From the NCBI RefSeq assembly GCF_013375035.1, contig NZ_CP056032.1, forward strand, positions 976,001 through 1,040,000: a stretch of DNA of 64,000 bases. The letters run 5' to 3'. The notes under the pieces were generated by a model. That model was not told the origin of the DNA, did not search any database, and worked only from the letters and a program-made list of their open reading frames with translations. The stretch's first letter is position 1, and each line of letters begins with the position of its first letter. Of the stretch, positions 52,051-61,677 are shown piece by piece. Made by a program: the position numbers and the translations under genes. The DNA comes from Spirosoma sp. KUDC1026 (lineage in GTDB: Bacteria; Bacteroidota; Bacteroidia; Cytophagales; Spirosomataceae).

Positions 52051-54156
52051 TTAGCTCTTCGCTTTACCGGAATCCAGGAACGAAACAAATTGCTGGATAC
52101 TTCGGTCGTAATTTTTAGGGGCTACCAGTAGCTTGCCGTCACTGTCGACCAGGCAATAGTGCGGCTGGGCATTGTTATTGTATTTCGTGATCTGCAAATC
52201 GGCGTTTTGTGCACCGATGGTTTTCTTCACTTTCCCGTCGTAGGTCGACGTGTACCACTCGCTTTCGGGGAGTTCTGTTTTGTCGTCGACGTAGAGCGCC
52301 ACAACAACGAAATCATTGTTCAGGCGGGACAATACCGCCGGGTCAGACCAAACGCGGGCTTCCATTTCGCGGCAGTTTACGCAGCCATGACCCGTGAAAT
52401 CAATGAAAACTGGTTTATTGGTTTTCTTCGCGTAAGCCAGCGCTTGTTTGTAATCGAAGAACCCTTGTAGACCGTGCGGCAGATGAAAGAGATCCGCGTA
52501 TTTGGGAGTTTCTCCAAGCTGATTGGCTGGTGCAGCACCTACCGTTTGCTGGCTCGTTAGATTGAAATCCTGGGACGTTTCTGGAGGAAGATAACCCGAA
52601 AGGGCTTTCAGCGGAGCACCCCATAGACCCGGAATCATGTACACAACGAATGCGAATGTAACGATAGCCATCAGCAGACGGGGTACGCTAACGGACGCCA
52701 TCGGACTATCGTGTGGTAGCTTTAGTTTGCCAAGGAAGTAGAAACCGATCAGCGAGAAAATCACGATCCAGAACGACAGGAACACTTCACGGTCGAGCAG
52801 ACCCCAGTGGTAGACCTGGTCGGCAATACTCAAAAATTTAAGGGCTAATGCCAGCTCCAGGAAGCCCAGAATGACTTTTACCGAGTTCAGCCAGCCACCC
52901 GATTTTGGCATGCTTTTGAGCCATTGCGGAAAAGCGGCAAACAACGTGAATGGAATCGCAAAGGCCGACGAGAAGGCTGTCATCCCAATAATCGGTTTGA
53001 CTACTTCGCCACCCGCCGAAGCGACCAATAGGCTGCCTACGATCGGGCCGGTGCAGGAAAAAGACACCAGCACCAGTGTAAACGCCATAAAGAATACGCC
53101 ACCCAGACCACCACGTTCGGCCCGCGCGTCGGCGCCGTTCACAATAGAGCTGGGCAGAACAATTTCAAACAGGCCCAGGAAAGACAGGGCGAAAAAGACG
53201 AAAATAACGAAGAAAAGGACGTTCGGAAGCCAGTGCGTACTGACGAAGTTGGCAAAGGCGGGGCCATTGATCCGTGATACCACCGTACCGACCAGGACGT
53301 AGATACCAATAATCGATGCGCCAAATAGTAACGCTTTCCAACGACCGCCCTGTTGATTCGTGAAAAAGCTCACTGTCATCGGAATGATCGGGAACACGCA
53401 GGGCGTCAGCAGAGCGAGTAGGCCCGACAGAAAAGCCGCCACAATGAACCCCGTCATGGACGTATCCGTCGGCTCGGTGCCAGCGGCTGCTACGGCGTCA
53501 AGTGCAGCGGTGGGGGCCTGGGCTGCCTCCTGAATCGTTGGTGTTGTGTCTCCCTCCGTAGCGGTCAGCGCCGGAACGTCGGTCGTATTAGCCGCAACGA
53601 CCGTCTGCGACGAAGGAGCCGTGACCACAGACGCTGTCTGAGGAGCCGAGGCAACGGCGGTTGTAGTGCTGGCCGGACCAGCCGTTACGGTCAAGCCTGT
53701 GATTGTAAAATCGTCGTTACCGGGAATACACTGCCCATCGTCGTCAGTACAGACTTGGTAGTCGATGTTTCCCGTGATAACTGGTTTCTCTTTTAGGATT
53801 TTTACCCGCTGCACGAACTGGGCGGGGCCATGCATGAGGTACACATCGCCCTCAAAAACCTCCTCAAATTTCGTGTCAACCTTGCTGGTAGGTTTGATCG
53901 CGCCCACCAGTTCGTACGTATCGTTTTTGGTGAAGCTGATAACGGTGGGCAGCGGCCCGTCAATTTTGGGGTTAACCTGCGACGAGTAAATGTGGTAACC
54001 GCTTTTGATGCTGGCCGTAAATTTCAGATCGACAATGTCGCCAACCTTGGCTGACGATTTGGCGGGAGCGTATGTCCAGCTGGCCGGTTTAAGAATCTGA
54101 GCAGTTGCTGCAACGCTGATCAGCAGGCCCACAACAAGCGCAAAAAATGATTTCAT
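52051..54156 (-). CDS. dsbD: Thiol:disulfide interchange protein DsbD-like
   Basis: This 701-residue protein moves reducing power from cytoplasmic thioredoxin to envelope proteins. It has a signal peptide (MKSFFALVVGLLISVAATAQ) and an N-terminal DsbD-alpha-like domain (to about 150) with a TDDDGQC segment. A low-complexity Ala/Thr linker and an eight-helix DsbD/CcdA membrane domain follow (LTPCVFPIIP, FSCTGP: the two membrane cysteines). The C-terminal thioredoxin-like domain has GHGCVNCREME. I chose the ATG at 54156 since it starts the signal. Envelope thiol reduction may serve the neighbouring secreted enzymes, but that is only contextual. Confidence 0.92.
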   Translation of the reverse strand: MKSFFALVVGLLISVAATAQILKPASWTYAPAKSSAKVGDIVDLKFTASIKSGYHIYSSQVNPKIDGPLPTVISFTKNDTYELVGAIKPTSKVDTKFEEVFEGDVYLMHGPAQFVQRVKILKEKPVITGNIDYQVCTDDDGQCIPGNDDFTITGLTVTAGPASTTTAVASAPQTASVVTAPSSQTVVAANTTDVPALTATEGDTTPTIQEAAQAPTAALDAVAAAGTEPTDTSMTGFIVAAFLSGLLALLTPCVFPIIPMTVSFFTNQQGGRWKALLFGASIIGIYVLVGTVVSRINGPAFANFVSTHWLPNVLFFVIFVFFALSFLGLFEIVLPSSIVNGADARAERGGLGGVFFMAFTLVLVSFSCTGPIVGSLLVASAGGEVVKPIIGMTAFSSAFAIPFTLFAAFPQWLKSMPKSGGWLNSVKVILGFLELALALKFLSIADQVYHWGLLDREVFLSFWIVIFSLIGFYFLGKLKLPHDSPMASVSVPRLLMAIVTFAFVVYMIPGLWGAPLKALSGYLPPETSQDFNLTSQQTVGAAPANQLGETPKYADLFHLPHGLQGFFDYKQALAYAKKTNKPVFIDFTGHGCVNCREMEARVWSDPAVLSRLNNDFVVVALYVDDKTELPESEWYTSTYDGKVKKTIGAQNADLQITKYNNNAQPHYCLVDSDGKLLVAPKNYDRSIQQFVSFLDSGKAKS

Positions 54157-54331
54157 ACCGCTTTGGGTAAGTGTTGATTTGTTGGAACAACAAGTTTTGG
54201 GCAAAAACATTTCCAAAACTAGACCATCCTGGTGGGTGTACCAGTAAAGAACCGTAAATTAATGGATCGATAGCGGAATTATCCCGAGCGGAGAGGGGCA
54301 AAATTCTCATTCAGCGTATCTGAATAAGCTG

Positions 54332-54339
54332 TACTTTTG
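54332..54339 (+). promoter_or_regulatory. Possible -7 box for glyA
   Basis: TACTTTTG fits TAnnTTTG and lies 31 bases before the glyA ATG. No TTG is seen at -33. Confidence 0.4.
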
Positions 54340-54370
54340 TATAGCCAAAATTGCTTTTAGCCAATTGACT

Positions 54371-55663
54371 ATGACAACCGCTACAACATCGGCCCGCGAT
54401 ACCCAGATTTTTGATCTGATTGCCAAAGAACAACACCGGCAGGAGTCGGGCATTGAACTGATTGCCTCCGAAAACTTCGTATCTCCACAGGTGATGGAAG
54501 CCGCAGGCAGTGTCCTGACCAACAAATACGCCGAAGGTCTTCCCGGCAAACGGTATTATGGTGGTTGTGAGGTTGTCGATCAGGTTGAGCAGATCGCGAT
54601 TGACCGGGCGAAAGAGCTGTTTGGTGCTACGTGGGTAAACGTGCAGCCGCACTCGGGCGCACAGGCCAACACGGCCGTTTTCCTGGCCTGTCTGCAGCCT
54701 GGCGATACGATCCTGGGCTTTAACCTGTCGCACGGTGGTCACCTAACGCATGGTTCGCCAGTAAACATTTCGGGTAAATACTTCCGCCCAACGTTCTACG
54801 GCGTTGAGGAGGAGACCGGCACGATCAACTACGACGTAGTGGAAGAAACCGCTAAGCGGGAAAAGCCAAAAATGCTGATCTGTGGTGCCTCGGCCTACAG
54901 CCGCGACTGGGATTACGTCCGGCTGCGTGCCATTGCCGACGAAGTAGGTGCTATTCTGCTGGCCGACGTATCGCACCCGGCGGGCCTGATCGCGAAGGGC
55001 TTGCTGAATGATCCACTCGCTCATGCACATATTGTAACGACAACGACGCATAAAACGCTGCGGGGTACACGGGGGGGGATGATCATGATGCGGAATGATT
55101 TTGAAAACCCATTCGGCGTTAAAACAATAAAAGGGGAAACCCGCCTGATGTCATCACTGCTGGATTCGGGCGTTTTCCCCGGTACGCAGGGTGGACCGTT
55201 GGAACACATTATTGCTGCCAAAGCGGTTGCGTTCGGCGAGGCACTGACCGACGATTTCTACGACTATGCCGTGCAGGTAAAAGCGAACGCGCAGGCTATG
55301 GCCAACGCGTTTACGAGCCGGGGTTATAAAATTATTTCGGGCGGAACGGACAACCACCTGATGCTGATTGATCTGCGCTCGAAAGGTCTAACGGGTAAAT
55401 TGGCTGAAAATACGCTTATTAAAGCTGATATCACGATCAACAAAAACATGGTACCGTTCGACGATAAATCGCCGATGGTTACGTCGGGGATGCGTGTTGG
55501 TACGGCAGCCATGACAACCCGCGGTCTGAAAGAATCGGACATGGAGCAGATTGTCGTATATATTGACCGCGTGTTGATGAACCACGACGACGACGCTACG
55601 CTGGCGACCGTAAAAGAGGAAATCAACGAGTGGATGAAAGCTTTCCCGCTCTATAAAAGTTAA
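54371..55663 (+). CDS. glyA: Serine hydroxymethyltransferase
   Basis: GlyA interconverts serine and glycine with tetrahydrofolate, feeding one-carbon metabolism. This 430-residue PLP enzyme has [11 protein letters not shown] near the N-terminus, [22 protein letters not shown] and the PLP-binding Lys228 in [14 protein letters not shown]. Length is standard. The ATG at 54371 is preferred to an in-frame TTG two codons earlier. It precedes tatC with a repeat-rich spacer between them. Confidence 0.97.
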   Translation: MTTATTSARDTQIFDLIAKEQHRQESGIELIASENFVSPQVMEAAGSVLTNKYAEGLPGKRYYGGCEVVDQVEQIAIDRAKELFGATWVNVQPHSGAQANTAVFLACLQPGDTILGFNLSHGGHLTHGSPVNISGKYFRPTFYGVEEETGTINYDVVEETAKREKPKMLICGASAYSRDWDYVRLRAIADEVGAILLADVSHPAGLIAKGLLNDPLAHAHIVTTTTHKTLRGTRGGMIMMRNDFENPFGVKTIKGETRLMSSLLDSGVFPGTQGGPLEHIIAAKAVAFGEALTDDFYDYAVQVKANAQAMANAFTSRGYKIISGGTDNHLMLIDLRSKGLTGKLAENTLIKADITINKNMVPFDDKSPMVTSGMRVGTAAMTTRGLKESDMEQIVVYIDRVLMNHDDDATLATVKEEINEWMKAFPLYKS

Positions 55664-55783
55664 TTTTGAATGAATGAGTGAATAAGCGAATATCTTCCGG
55701 CAGCACAATACGTGCGTCAGCCTATTCACTCAATCACCGCACCGGCGGCCCGGTCAATCACTCAATCACTCATTCATTAATTC
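55664..55783. repeat. Inverted heptamer-like repeat between glyA and tatC
   Basis: GAATGAGTGAATAAGCGAAT on the left is answered by CTATTCACTCAATCACCG and CAATCACTCAATCACTCATT on the right. The same words occur at 36779-36855, so this is a family of intergenic elements. Confidence 0.75.
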
Positions 55784-55784
55784 G

Positions 55785-56639
55785 ATGCCACTAGACCAAT
55801 TGACCGACGAAGAAATTGATTCGGAAGGCAAAGAGATGTCCTTTCTGGATCATCTTGAAGAACTTCGCTGGCACATTATCCGAGCCGCCGGGGCTATCCT
55901 GGTGTTTATGATCGTTGCCTTTATCTTCATTGAAGAAATCTTTGATAAAGTCCTGCTGGCACCGTCGAAAACTGATTTCTGGACGTACCGTCAGATGTGT
56001 AAACTGGCCGACTATACGGGCTATGCTGACTTATGCGTCAAAGACCTGGATTTTAAACTACAGGCTCTCGGTTTCTCCGACCAGTTTACGATGTCGATGA
56101 CGTCTTCGTTCTTCATTGGCTTGTGTTTTGCCTTTCCCTACGCGTTCTGGGAGGTATGGCGTTTTATCAAACCTGGTCTGCGGCAGTCGGAAAAGAACGC
56201 AGCCCGTGGTGGGGTCTTTTACGTATCGTTCCTGTTTCTTCTTGGGCTCATGTTTGGTTATTATATCGTCACGCCCCTGGCCGTAAACTTCCTGGTGAAC
56301 TACCGGCTGTCTGATCAGATTCAGAATAACATCGATATTACGTCATATATTTCCACGATCGTTACGTTGTCGCTGGGTTGCGCGCTGATTTTTCAGATGC
56401 CGATCGTAGCCTTCGTGCTGTCAAAAGTGGGCGTGCTGACACCGAAATTCATGAAAGAGTATCGGAAACACGCCTGGATTGTAATCTTGATCGTAGCAGG
56501 TGTAATTACGCCGTCGCCTGACTTGTACAGCCAGATTCTGGTGGCTATGCCGCTGATGCTGCTTTATGAAGTAAGTATCATTGTTTCGGGCTCGATCGAA
56601 CGGGCACGATTGAAAGAGATGCGCGAATTGACAAAATAA
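55785..56639 (+). CDS. tatC: Sec-independent protein translocase TatC
   Basis: TatC binds twin-arginine signal peptides and helps export folded proteins. This 284-residue protein has six predicted membrane helices, an N-terminal MSFLDHLEELRWHI segment (the TatC signature EELR) and a later FPYAFWEVWRFIKPGL, both typical. A loop insert (FWTYRQMCKLADYTGYADLC) after helix 1 is larger than in E. coli. A Tat substrate candidate with RR at residues 3-4 is encoded at 58471. A terminator follows. Confidence 0.95.
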   Translation: MPLDQLTDEEIDSEGKEMSFLDHLEELRWHIIRAAGAILVFMIVAFIFIEEIFDKVLLAPSKTDFWTYRQMCKLADYTGYADLCVKDLDFKLQALGFSDQFTMSMTSSFFIGLCFAFPYAFWEVWRFIKPGLRQSEKNAARGGVFYVSFLFLLGLMFGYYIVTPLAVNFLVNYRLSDQIQNNIDITSYISTIVTLSLGCALIFQMPIVAFVLSKVGVLTPKFMKEYRKHAWIVILIVAGVITPSPDLYSQILVAMPLMLLYEVSIIVSGSIERARLKEMRELTK

Positions 56640-56673
56640 ACGCTTATTCGGGCGCTTGTTGATACATCAAGGT

Positions 56674-56711
56674 ACATCGGATGGCGGCTCGCTGTCCGAT
56701 GTTTATTTTTT
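56674..56711 (+). terminator. Terminator after tatC
   Basis: ACATCGGA at 56674-56681 pairs with TCCGATGT at 56695-56702, followed by TTATTTTTT. The next small gene starts 7 bases later, so it may need readthrough or its own promoter. Confidence 0.78.
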
Positions 56712-56717
56712 CTAGCT

Positions 56718-56939
56718 ATGCAGTACGATTTTAAAAAGTATCATTACCGCTCAATGAATGCTGTTGACAATGCTGAAAGAGCGGCTATCAATCAGGAACT
56801 GAAAGACCTGTACGACTCACTGCCCGGGGAAGAACAGGCCGATTTCAATCGGCAGCTTCAGGCATTTCTGGCGAAGGAAATGGGACGTATCAAGTCCAGC
56901 TACGAGTCCATCCAGGGTAATATCGATCCTGAACAATAG
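56718..56939 (+). CDS. Small cytoplasmic protein of unknown function
   Basis: This 73-residue protein is hydrophilic and mostly helical by pattern, with NAERAAINQELKDLYDSLPG and EEQADFNRQLQAFLAKEMGR, like a two-helix bundle. It has no signal peptide or cysteine. It lies 19 bases upstream of the M20 peptidase gene on the same strand, which suggests an operon. I know no family for it; conserved spacing with the peptidase suggests a genuine gene, but function cannot be given. Confidence 0.75.
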   Translation: MQYDFKKYHYRSMNAVDNAERAAINQELKDLYDSLPGEEQADFNRQLQAFLAKEMGRIKSSYESIQGNIDPEQ

Positions 56940-56958
56940 CATAACGCTGTAACGAATT

Positions 56959-58146
56959 ATGAAAGAATCCATCAAGTCGCTGGCAAAGCAGTACGCTGCC
57001 GACATTATCCAGACGCGTCGCCATCTTCACGCGCACCCCGAACTGTCTTTCAACGAACACAATACGGCCCGCTTTGTCGCCGACCAACTCAAAGCCATTG
57101 GTATCCAGCCACAGGAAGGAGTTGCCGATACGGGACTGGTAGCTATCATTGAAGGCCGGAATCCAGGCCAGCGTGTCGTGGCCCTCCGGGCCGACATGGA
57201 TGCTCTGCCCATCCACGAAGCGAACGACGTATCGTACAAATCGACCGTTGACGGCGTCATGCACGCGTGCGGTCACGATGCGCATACGGCTTCTCTGCTA
57301 GGGGTAGCTCGTATTCTGAACGTACTACGCGATCAGTTTGACGGAACCGTCAAATTAGTCTTTCAGCCGGGTGAGGAGAAAGCACCCGGCGGGGCATCGC
57401 TGATGATTAAGGAAGGTGTGCTCGAAAATCCTGCACCAGTTAGCATGATCGGTCAGCATGTCGCGCCGAATATTCCAGTTGGCAAGGTTGGTTTCCGGGA
57501 GGGTATGTACATGGCTAGCACCGACGAAATTTACATGACAGTTCGGGGTAAAGGGGGGCACGCTGCTATGCCGGATAACCTGATCGATCCTGTCTTGATT
57601 GCCTCGCATATCATCGTCGCCCTGCAACAGATCATTAGCCGGAACCGGCCCCCCGCCAGCCCCTCGGTACTGTCGTTTGGACGCTTCGTTGCCGACGGTG
57701 TAACGAACGTAATCCCGAACGAAGTGACCATCCAGGGTACGTTCCGCTGCATGAACGAAGAGTGGCGGGTTGAAGGCCAGAAACGCATGAAGAAACTGGC
57801 CGAAGGTATGGCCGAAGCCATGGGCGGGACCTGTGAGTTTACCATCGTGCATGGCTACCCATTCCTGAAAAATCACCCTGAGTTAACGCGTCGGACGCGC
57901 GCCCAGGCCGTTGACTACATGGGGGCCAGCAACGTAGTGGATCTGGACTTGTGGATGGCGGGTGAGGATTTTGCGTTCTATTCGCAAGTCGTCGATTCCT
58001 GCTTCTATCGACTCGGTACCCGCAACGAAGCGCGGGGTATTGTATCGGGAGTACATACACCAACCTTTGACATTGACGAAGCCGCCCTGGAAACGGGCGC
58101 AGGTCTGATGAGCTGGCTGGCCGTGCAGGAATTAGGGGCTGTTTAA
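56959..58146 (+). CDS. M20-family amidohydrolase (N-acyl amino acid or peptide deacylase)
   Basis: This 395-residue zinc/manganese hydrolase has RRHLHAHPELSFNE, ALRADMDALPI and MHACGHDAHTASLLG (metal ligands), with GEEKAPGG (Glu-Glu base) in the expected order. The dimerisation domain is at about residues 185-300. The family removes acyl groups from amino acids or cleaves dipeptides; the exact substrate is not visible. There is no signal peptide, so it is cytoplasmic. It lies 19 bases after a small gene. Confidence 0.93.
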   Translation: MKESIKSLAKQYAADIIQTRRHLHAHPELSFNEHNTARFVADQLKAIGIQPQEGVADTGLVAIIEGRNPGQRVVALRADMDALPIHEANDVSYKSTVDGVMHACGHDAHTASLLGVARILNVLRDQFDGTVKLVFQPGEEKAPGGASLMIKEGVLENPAPVSMIGQHVAPNIPVGKVGFREGMYMASTDEIYMTVRGKGGHAAMPDNLIDPVLIASHIIVALQQIISRNRPPASPSVLSFGRFVADGVTNVIPNEVTIQGTFRCMNEEWRVEGQKRMKKLAEGMAEAMGGTCEFTIVHGYPFLKNHPELTRRTRAQAVDYMGASNVVDLDLWMAGEDFAFYSQVVDSCFYRLGTRNEARGIVSGVHTPTFDIDEAALETGAGLMSWLAVQELGAV

Positions 58147-58470
58147 GGCTAGAATCACCGCAGTTTAAAGCGTTAAATAAAATTCAGAATAGATCAGTTC
58201 TAAATACAGTTTAGGATGACCAGATTTGCTAATAAATCAACAAGTGAGTTTTTGATACAATAGCGGTGTCTCGCGGTATAAAATTCTGTGTATTTGGGCA
58301 TAATCGTTGATTTTACAACGATTATGCCTTTTTTATTACTTTATAGTTTTGGCTATTGCAGTTAAATTTTTAAAAACCTAATCCTATAATCGTACAATCC
58401 AGTCCTTGATTTTTATACATTTGTATTATAGTGGATCGTTATCATTGAAAGTTTAATTCGCTCTAAGCAC
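58147..58470. other. Intergenic region with a promoter only
   Basis: This 324-base stretch has no coding frame of gene quality. A TACATTTG -7 box lies at 58416-58423, 48 bases before the next gene. A weak A/T-rich symmetry near 58310-58335 could terminate the M20 transcript. Confidence 0.6.
58416..58423 (+). promoter_or_regulatory. -7 box for the dehydrogenase pair
   Basis: TACATTTG matches TAnnTTTG and sits 48 bases before the ATG at 58471. The -33 TTG is not at the right distance. Confidence 0.5.
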
Positions 58471-59100
58471 ATGAATAGAAGAGACGCCCTCATGCGAGTG
58501 GCCATGCTGGCAGGTGCTACCATGACGCTGCCCGCGCTGGCGGATACACTTGAGGCCTCGGCGGCCCGGCGTACCCTCACCGGCAAACCGGTCTTCTTTA
58601 CCGCCGACCAGGATGCGACGGTTGCTGAACTGGCCGACACCATCATTCCAACAACCAGTACACCGGGGGCTAAAGCCGCGAAGGTGAACGAAATCATTGA
58701 TGTCATTCTGAAAGACTGCTACAAAGAAGCTGATCAGAAGCGCTTCCTTGAAGGGCTGGCTCAAACCAACAAGATGAGCCAGGATGCCTACGGAAAAGCG
58801 TTTGCGCAGCTCGATTCTCCGCAGCGGACTGAGATTGTGAAAAAGCTGGAAGCGGAAGCGAAACAGCAGAAGAAGGATATGGCCAGTATGCAGTCGGCTG
58901 GTGCACAGGCCGATGCGCAGATGCCAAAAGCCAAAGCACAACGGTTCTCGCCTTTCTTCACGATTCTGAAAGACCTGACCCTTACGGGCTATTTTACTTC
59001 GGAAATCGGATGTACGCAGGCACTTGAGTACGTAGCGGTTCCGGGTCGTTATGACGGTTGCGTGCCGCTCAAGGCTGGTCAAAAAGCGTGGGCTATCTAA
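58471..59100 (+). CDS. Gluconate 2-dehydrogenase subunit 3-family protein with Tat signal
   Basis: This 209-residue small subunit begins MNRRDALMRVAMLAGATM, a twin-arginine signal (Arg3-Arg4) with a likely cleavage near ALADT. The mature part has DATVAELADTIIPTTSTPGAKAA, the family hallmark, and ends with GYFTSEIGCTQALEY. These small subunits pair with a GMC-type FAD dehydrogenase encoded next, and export the partner through Tat. The catalytic gene follows after 111 bases. The tatC gene is 2 kb upstream on the same strand. Confidence 0.9.
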   Translation: MNRRDALMRVAMLAGATMTLPALADTLEASAARRTLTGKPVFFTADQDATVAELADTIIPTTSTPGAKAAKVNEIIDVILKDCYKEADQKRFLEGLAQTNKMSQDAYGKAFAQLDSPQRTEIVKKLEAEAKQQKKDMASMQSAGAQADAQMPKAKAQRFSPFFTILKDLTLTGYFTSEIGCTQALEYVAVPGRYDGCVPLKAGQKAWAI

Positions 59101-59211
59101 TTCAGTAACCAGGCGCGAGTCGCAGCAAGTCGAGGGTCATTCTGGCGCATCCACAAGGTGTCAGCAACTCCTTCCTTTTACGCTCCTCACTCCTCACTTT
59201 TTCATAAAGAT

Positions 59212-60936
59212 ATGAATCTTAATATAGATGCAGTAAAAGATATGACCTACGATGCTATTGTCGTAGGCTCAGGAATATCGGGTGGCTGGGCTGCCAAAGA
59301 GCTGACACAGAAGGGTCTTAAAGTCCTCATGCTGGAGCGCGGGCGCGATATCAAGCACATCGAAGGCTACGAAACCGCCACCAAGAACCCCTGGGAATTC
59401 CCACACCGGGGCCGGGTAACGACGCAGGCCGCCGAGGAATACTGGGCGAACATGCGCACCGGTTACACGGCGAACGAAGAATGGCGTCATCACTTCGAGA
59501 ACGATAAGGAAAACCCATATCTCGAAAAGCCAAACCGTCAGGTCGACTGGATTCGTGGGTACCACGTCGGTGGTCGGTCGCTGATGTGGGGTCGTCAGAG
59601 CTACCGCTGGAATAAAGAAGACTTTATGGCCAATGCCAAAGAAGGCATCGGTGTCGACTGGCCCATCCGGTACGAAGACCTGGCTCCCTGGTACACCTAC
59701 GTTGAAGGCTTTGCCGGGATCTCGGGAAACAAAGATGGGCTCGACGTGCTGCCAGACGGTAACTTCCTGCCGCCCATGCAACTCAACTGCTTGGAGAAAG
59801 AAGCAAAAAAACGGATCGAGAAGATGTTTCCGGCCCGTACCCTGACCATTGGCCGGGTTGCTCACTTAACGGAACCCAAGCAGCAACACTACGATCTGGG
59901 TCGGGCGGCTTGCCAGTTCCGGAACCAGTGTATGCGTGGTTGCCCCTACGGTGCTTATTTCAGCACGCAGGCGGCTACCCTGCCAGCGGCCATGAAAACG
60001 GGCCGTTTAACGCTGCGTCCCGATTCGATCGTATCAGAGATATTGTACGACGAGAAGAAAGGCAAAGCGACCGGCGTTCGGGTCATTGACCAGAACACGA
60101 AGCAGGTGCGGGAATACTACGCCAAAATCATTTTCCTGAACGCGTCGGCCTTTGCGAGTACGTCGATCCTGATGAACTCCAAGTCGCACCGCTTCCCGAA
60201 CGGGATGGGTAACGAATCGGATCAGCTGGGCCGTAACATCATGGACCACCACCTGGCCGTAGGAGCTGCTGGTACGTTCGAAGGCATGGAAGATCAGTAC
60301 TACTACGGCCGCCGGGCAAACGGTGTCTATGTACCACGCTACCGGAACTGGGGCAACGACAAGCGCGACTACGTCCGGGGCTTCGGCTACCAGGGTGGTG
60401 CCGGTCGGGGCGGCTGGAACCGGGGTAACGGCATGGACGGTTTCGGTGCTGACTTCAAAGAAAGCTTGACAACGCCAGGCCCATGGACAATGAGCCTGGG
60501 CGGCTTCGGTGAGATGATTGCCGATCCAAACAACCGCATGACTCTCTCGCCCGACCAGAAAGACAAGTGGGGTCTGCCCTTGATCGTATTCGACGCAGCC
60601 TACGGCGAGAACGAGAAGAAGATGCGGAAAGACATGATGAACGACGCAGCCGAAATGCTCGAAGCGGCTGGTCTTAAAAATGTAACTGCCTACAACGACG
60701 AATCGAAGCACCCAGGTATTGGTATTCACGAAATGGGTACGGCCCGGATGGGACGCGATCCTAAGACATCGGTGCTGAACGCCCACAACCAAATTCACTC
60801 GGTGAAAAACGTATTCAACACCGATGGTGCCTGTATGACGTCGGCTTCGTGCGTGAACCCGTCGCTGACCTACATGGCACTGACGGCCCGGGCGGCTGAC
60901 TTTGCGGTGAAAGAGATGAAAAAGGGAAATCTGTAA
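59212..60936 (+). CDS. GMC-family FAD-dependent dehydrogenase (sugar/alcohol dehydrogenase)
   Basis: This 574-residue flavoenzyme has the FAD loop VVGSGISGGWAAKELT (Gly19-x-Gly21-x-x-Gly24), followed by GGRSLMWGRQSYRW. The C-terminal part with HEMGTARMGRDP and NPSLTYMALTARAAD holds the catalytic His region. It lacks a signal peptide, so it probably crosses the membrane as a hitchhiker with the RR-bearing subunit upstream. Such complexes oxidise sugars in the periplasm and pass electrons to cytochromes; the sugar is unknown. I used the ATG at 59212 because upstream codons are not conserved-like. Confidence 0.92.
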   Translation: MNLNIDAVKDMTYDAIVVGSGISGGWAAKELTQKGLKVLMLERGRDIKHIEGYETATKNPWEFPHRGRVTTQAAEEYWANMRTGYTANEEWRHHFENDKENPYLEKPNRQVDWIRGYHVGGRSLMWGRQSYRWNKEDFMANAKEGIGVDWPIRYEDLAPWYTYVEGFAGISGNKDGLDVLPDGNFLPPMQLNCLEKEAKKRIEKMFPARTLTIGRVAHLTEPKQQHYDLGRAACQFRNQCMRGCPYGAYFSTQAATLPAAMKTGRLTLRPDSIVSEILYDEKKGKATGVRVIDQNTKQVREYYAKIIFLNASAFASTSILMNSKSHRFPNGMGNESDQLGRNIMDHHLAVGAAGTFEGMEDQYYYGRRANGVYVPRYRNWGNDKRDYVRGFGYQGGAGRGGWNRGNGMDGFGADFKESLTTPGPWTMSLGGFGEMIADPNNRMTLSPDQKDKWGLPLIVFDAAYGENEKKMRKDMMNDAAEMLEAAGLKNVTAYNDESKHPGIGIHEMGTARMGRDPKTSVLNAHNQIHSVKNVFNTDGACMTSASCVNPSLTYMALTARAADFAVKEMKKGNL

Positions 60937-60958
60937 GCATCCTGAGCGTAACTTTTTG

Positions 60959-60999
60959 GTGGGTGTTCAAAACAATCGTTTTGAACACCCACTTTTTTT
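60959..60999 (+). terminator. Strong terminator after the GMC gene
   Basis: Perfect 15-bp arms at 60959-60973 and 60978-60992 surround AATC and end in seven Ts. Confidence 0.95.
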
Positions 61000-61113
61000 G
61001 TGGTATTCCAAAACGTACGGGGCGATTTCAAAAAAAATAAAATTTTTAATCGAACAACTCTATAGGAATACTGTTTTATATTGGTAATCAAGGCAATTGA
61101 TTTTGACTCAACT

Positions 61114-61665
61114 ATGAAAAAGGTAATTTTGATGGGCTGGATGCTGGTAGCTGGCATCGCCCTAAATGCAAACGCACAAGTAACGAATTCGACAACAGGA
61201 ACGGGAACAGGTACCACCGGTACAGGAACAACCGGCACCTACTCGACAGGGTCTAACCCCGCCACAAACACGGGCACATTTCAGACCCAGCCGCCAACCG
61301 CGAATACCGGTGTGACAACACCTGTAGGGACGGCATCGCCAACAAACGCAGGTACTTACCAGCCGCCAGTGACTAACCCGAACACAACGGTAAACACCGG
61401 CACGGGTACGTACAACACAGGAACAACAACCGGAACTGGTACCTACCAGAACGTTCCGCAAACCGGAACAACTCAAACGCCAACGAATACGTATTCGACG
61501 GGAACGAACTCAATGAATACGGGCACAGCAACGCCAAGCACCACAAGAAATCCGTCTAACGTAACAGACCGTGTGAATGGCGGATCTACGGGTAACAACA
61601 GCCGCCGTACGCGTAGTGGCAGCATGTCGACTACGACGACTGCCCCGATGAGCACGACAAGATAA
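61114..61665 (+). CDS. Thr/Gly-rich secreted low-complexity protein
   Basis: This 183-residue protein has a signal peptide (MKKVILMGWMLVAGIALNANAQ), and the rest is almost entirely Thr, Gly, Asn, Pro and Ser. Short words such as TGTGT, TNTGT and TYSTG recur. A basic tail (NSRRTRSGSMS) precedes the end. It has no domain and no T9SS signal. Such proteins may coat the surface or be glycosylated at Thr, as Bacteroidota O-glycosylate at D-S/T sites, but this is a guess. An IS982-family element was inserted 12 bases after the stop. Confidence 0.78.
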   Translation: MKKVILMGWMLVAGIALNANAQVTNSTTGTGTGTTGTGTTGTYSTGSNPATNTGTFQTQPPTANTGVTTPVGTASPTNAGTYQPPVTNPNTTVNTGTGTYNTGTTTGTGTYQNVPQTGTTQTPTNTYSTGTNSMNTGTATPSTTRNPSNVTDRVNGGSTGNNSRRTRSGSMSTTTTAPMSTTR

Positions 61666-61677
61666 GTTAAGTAAATA

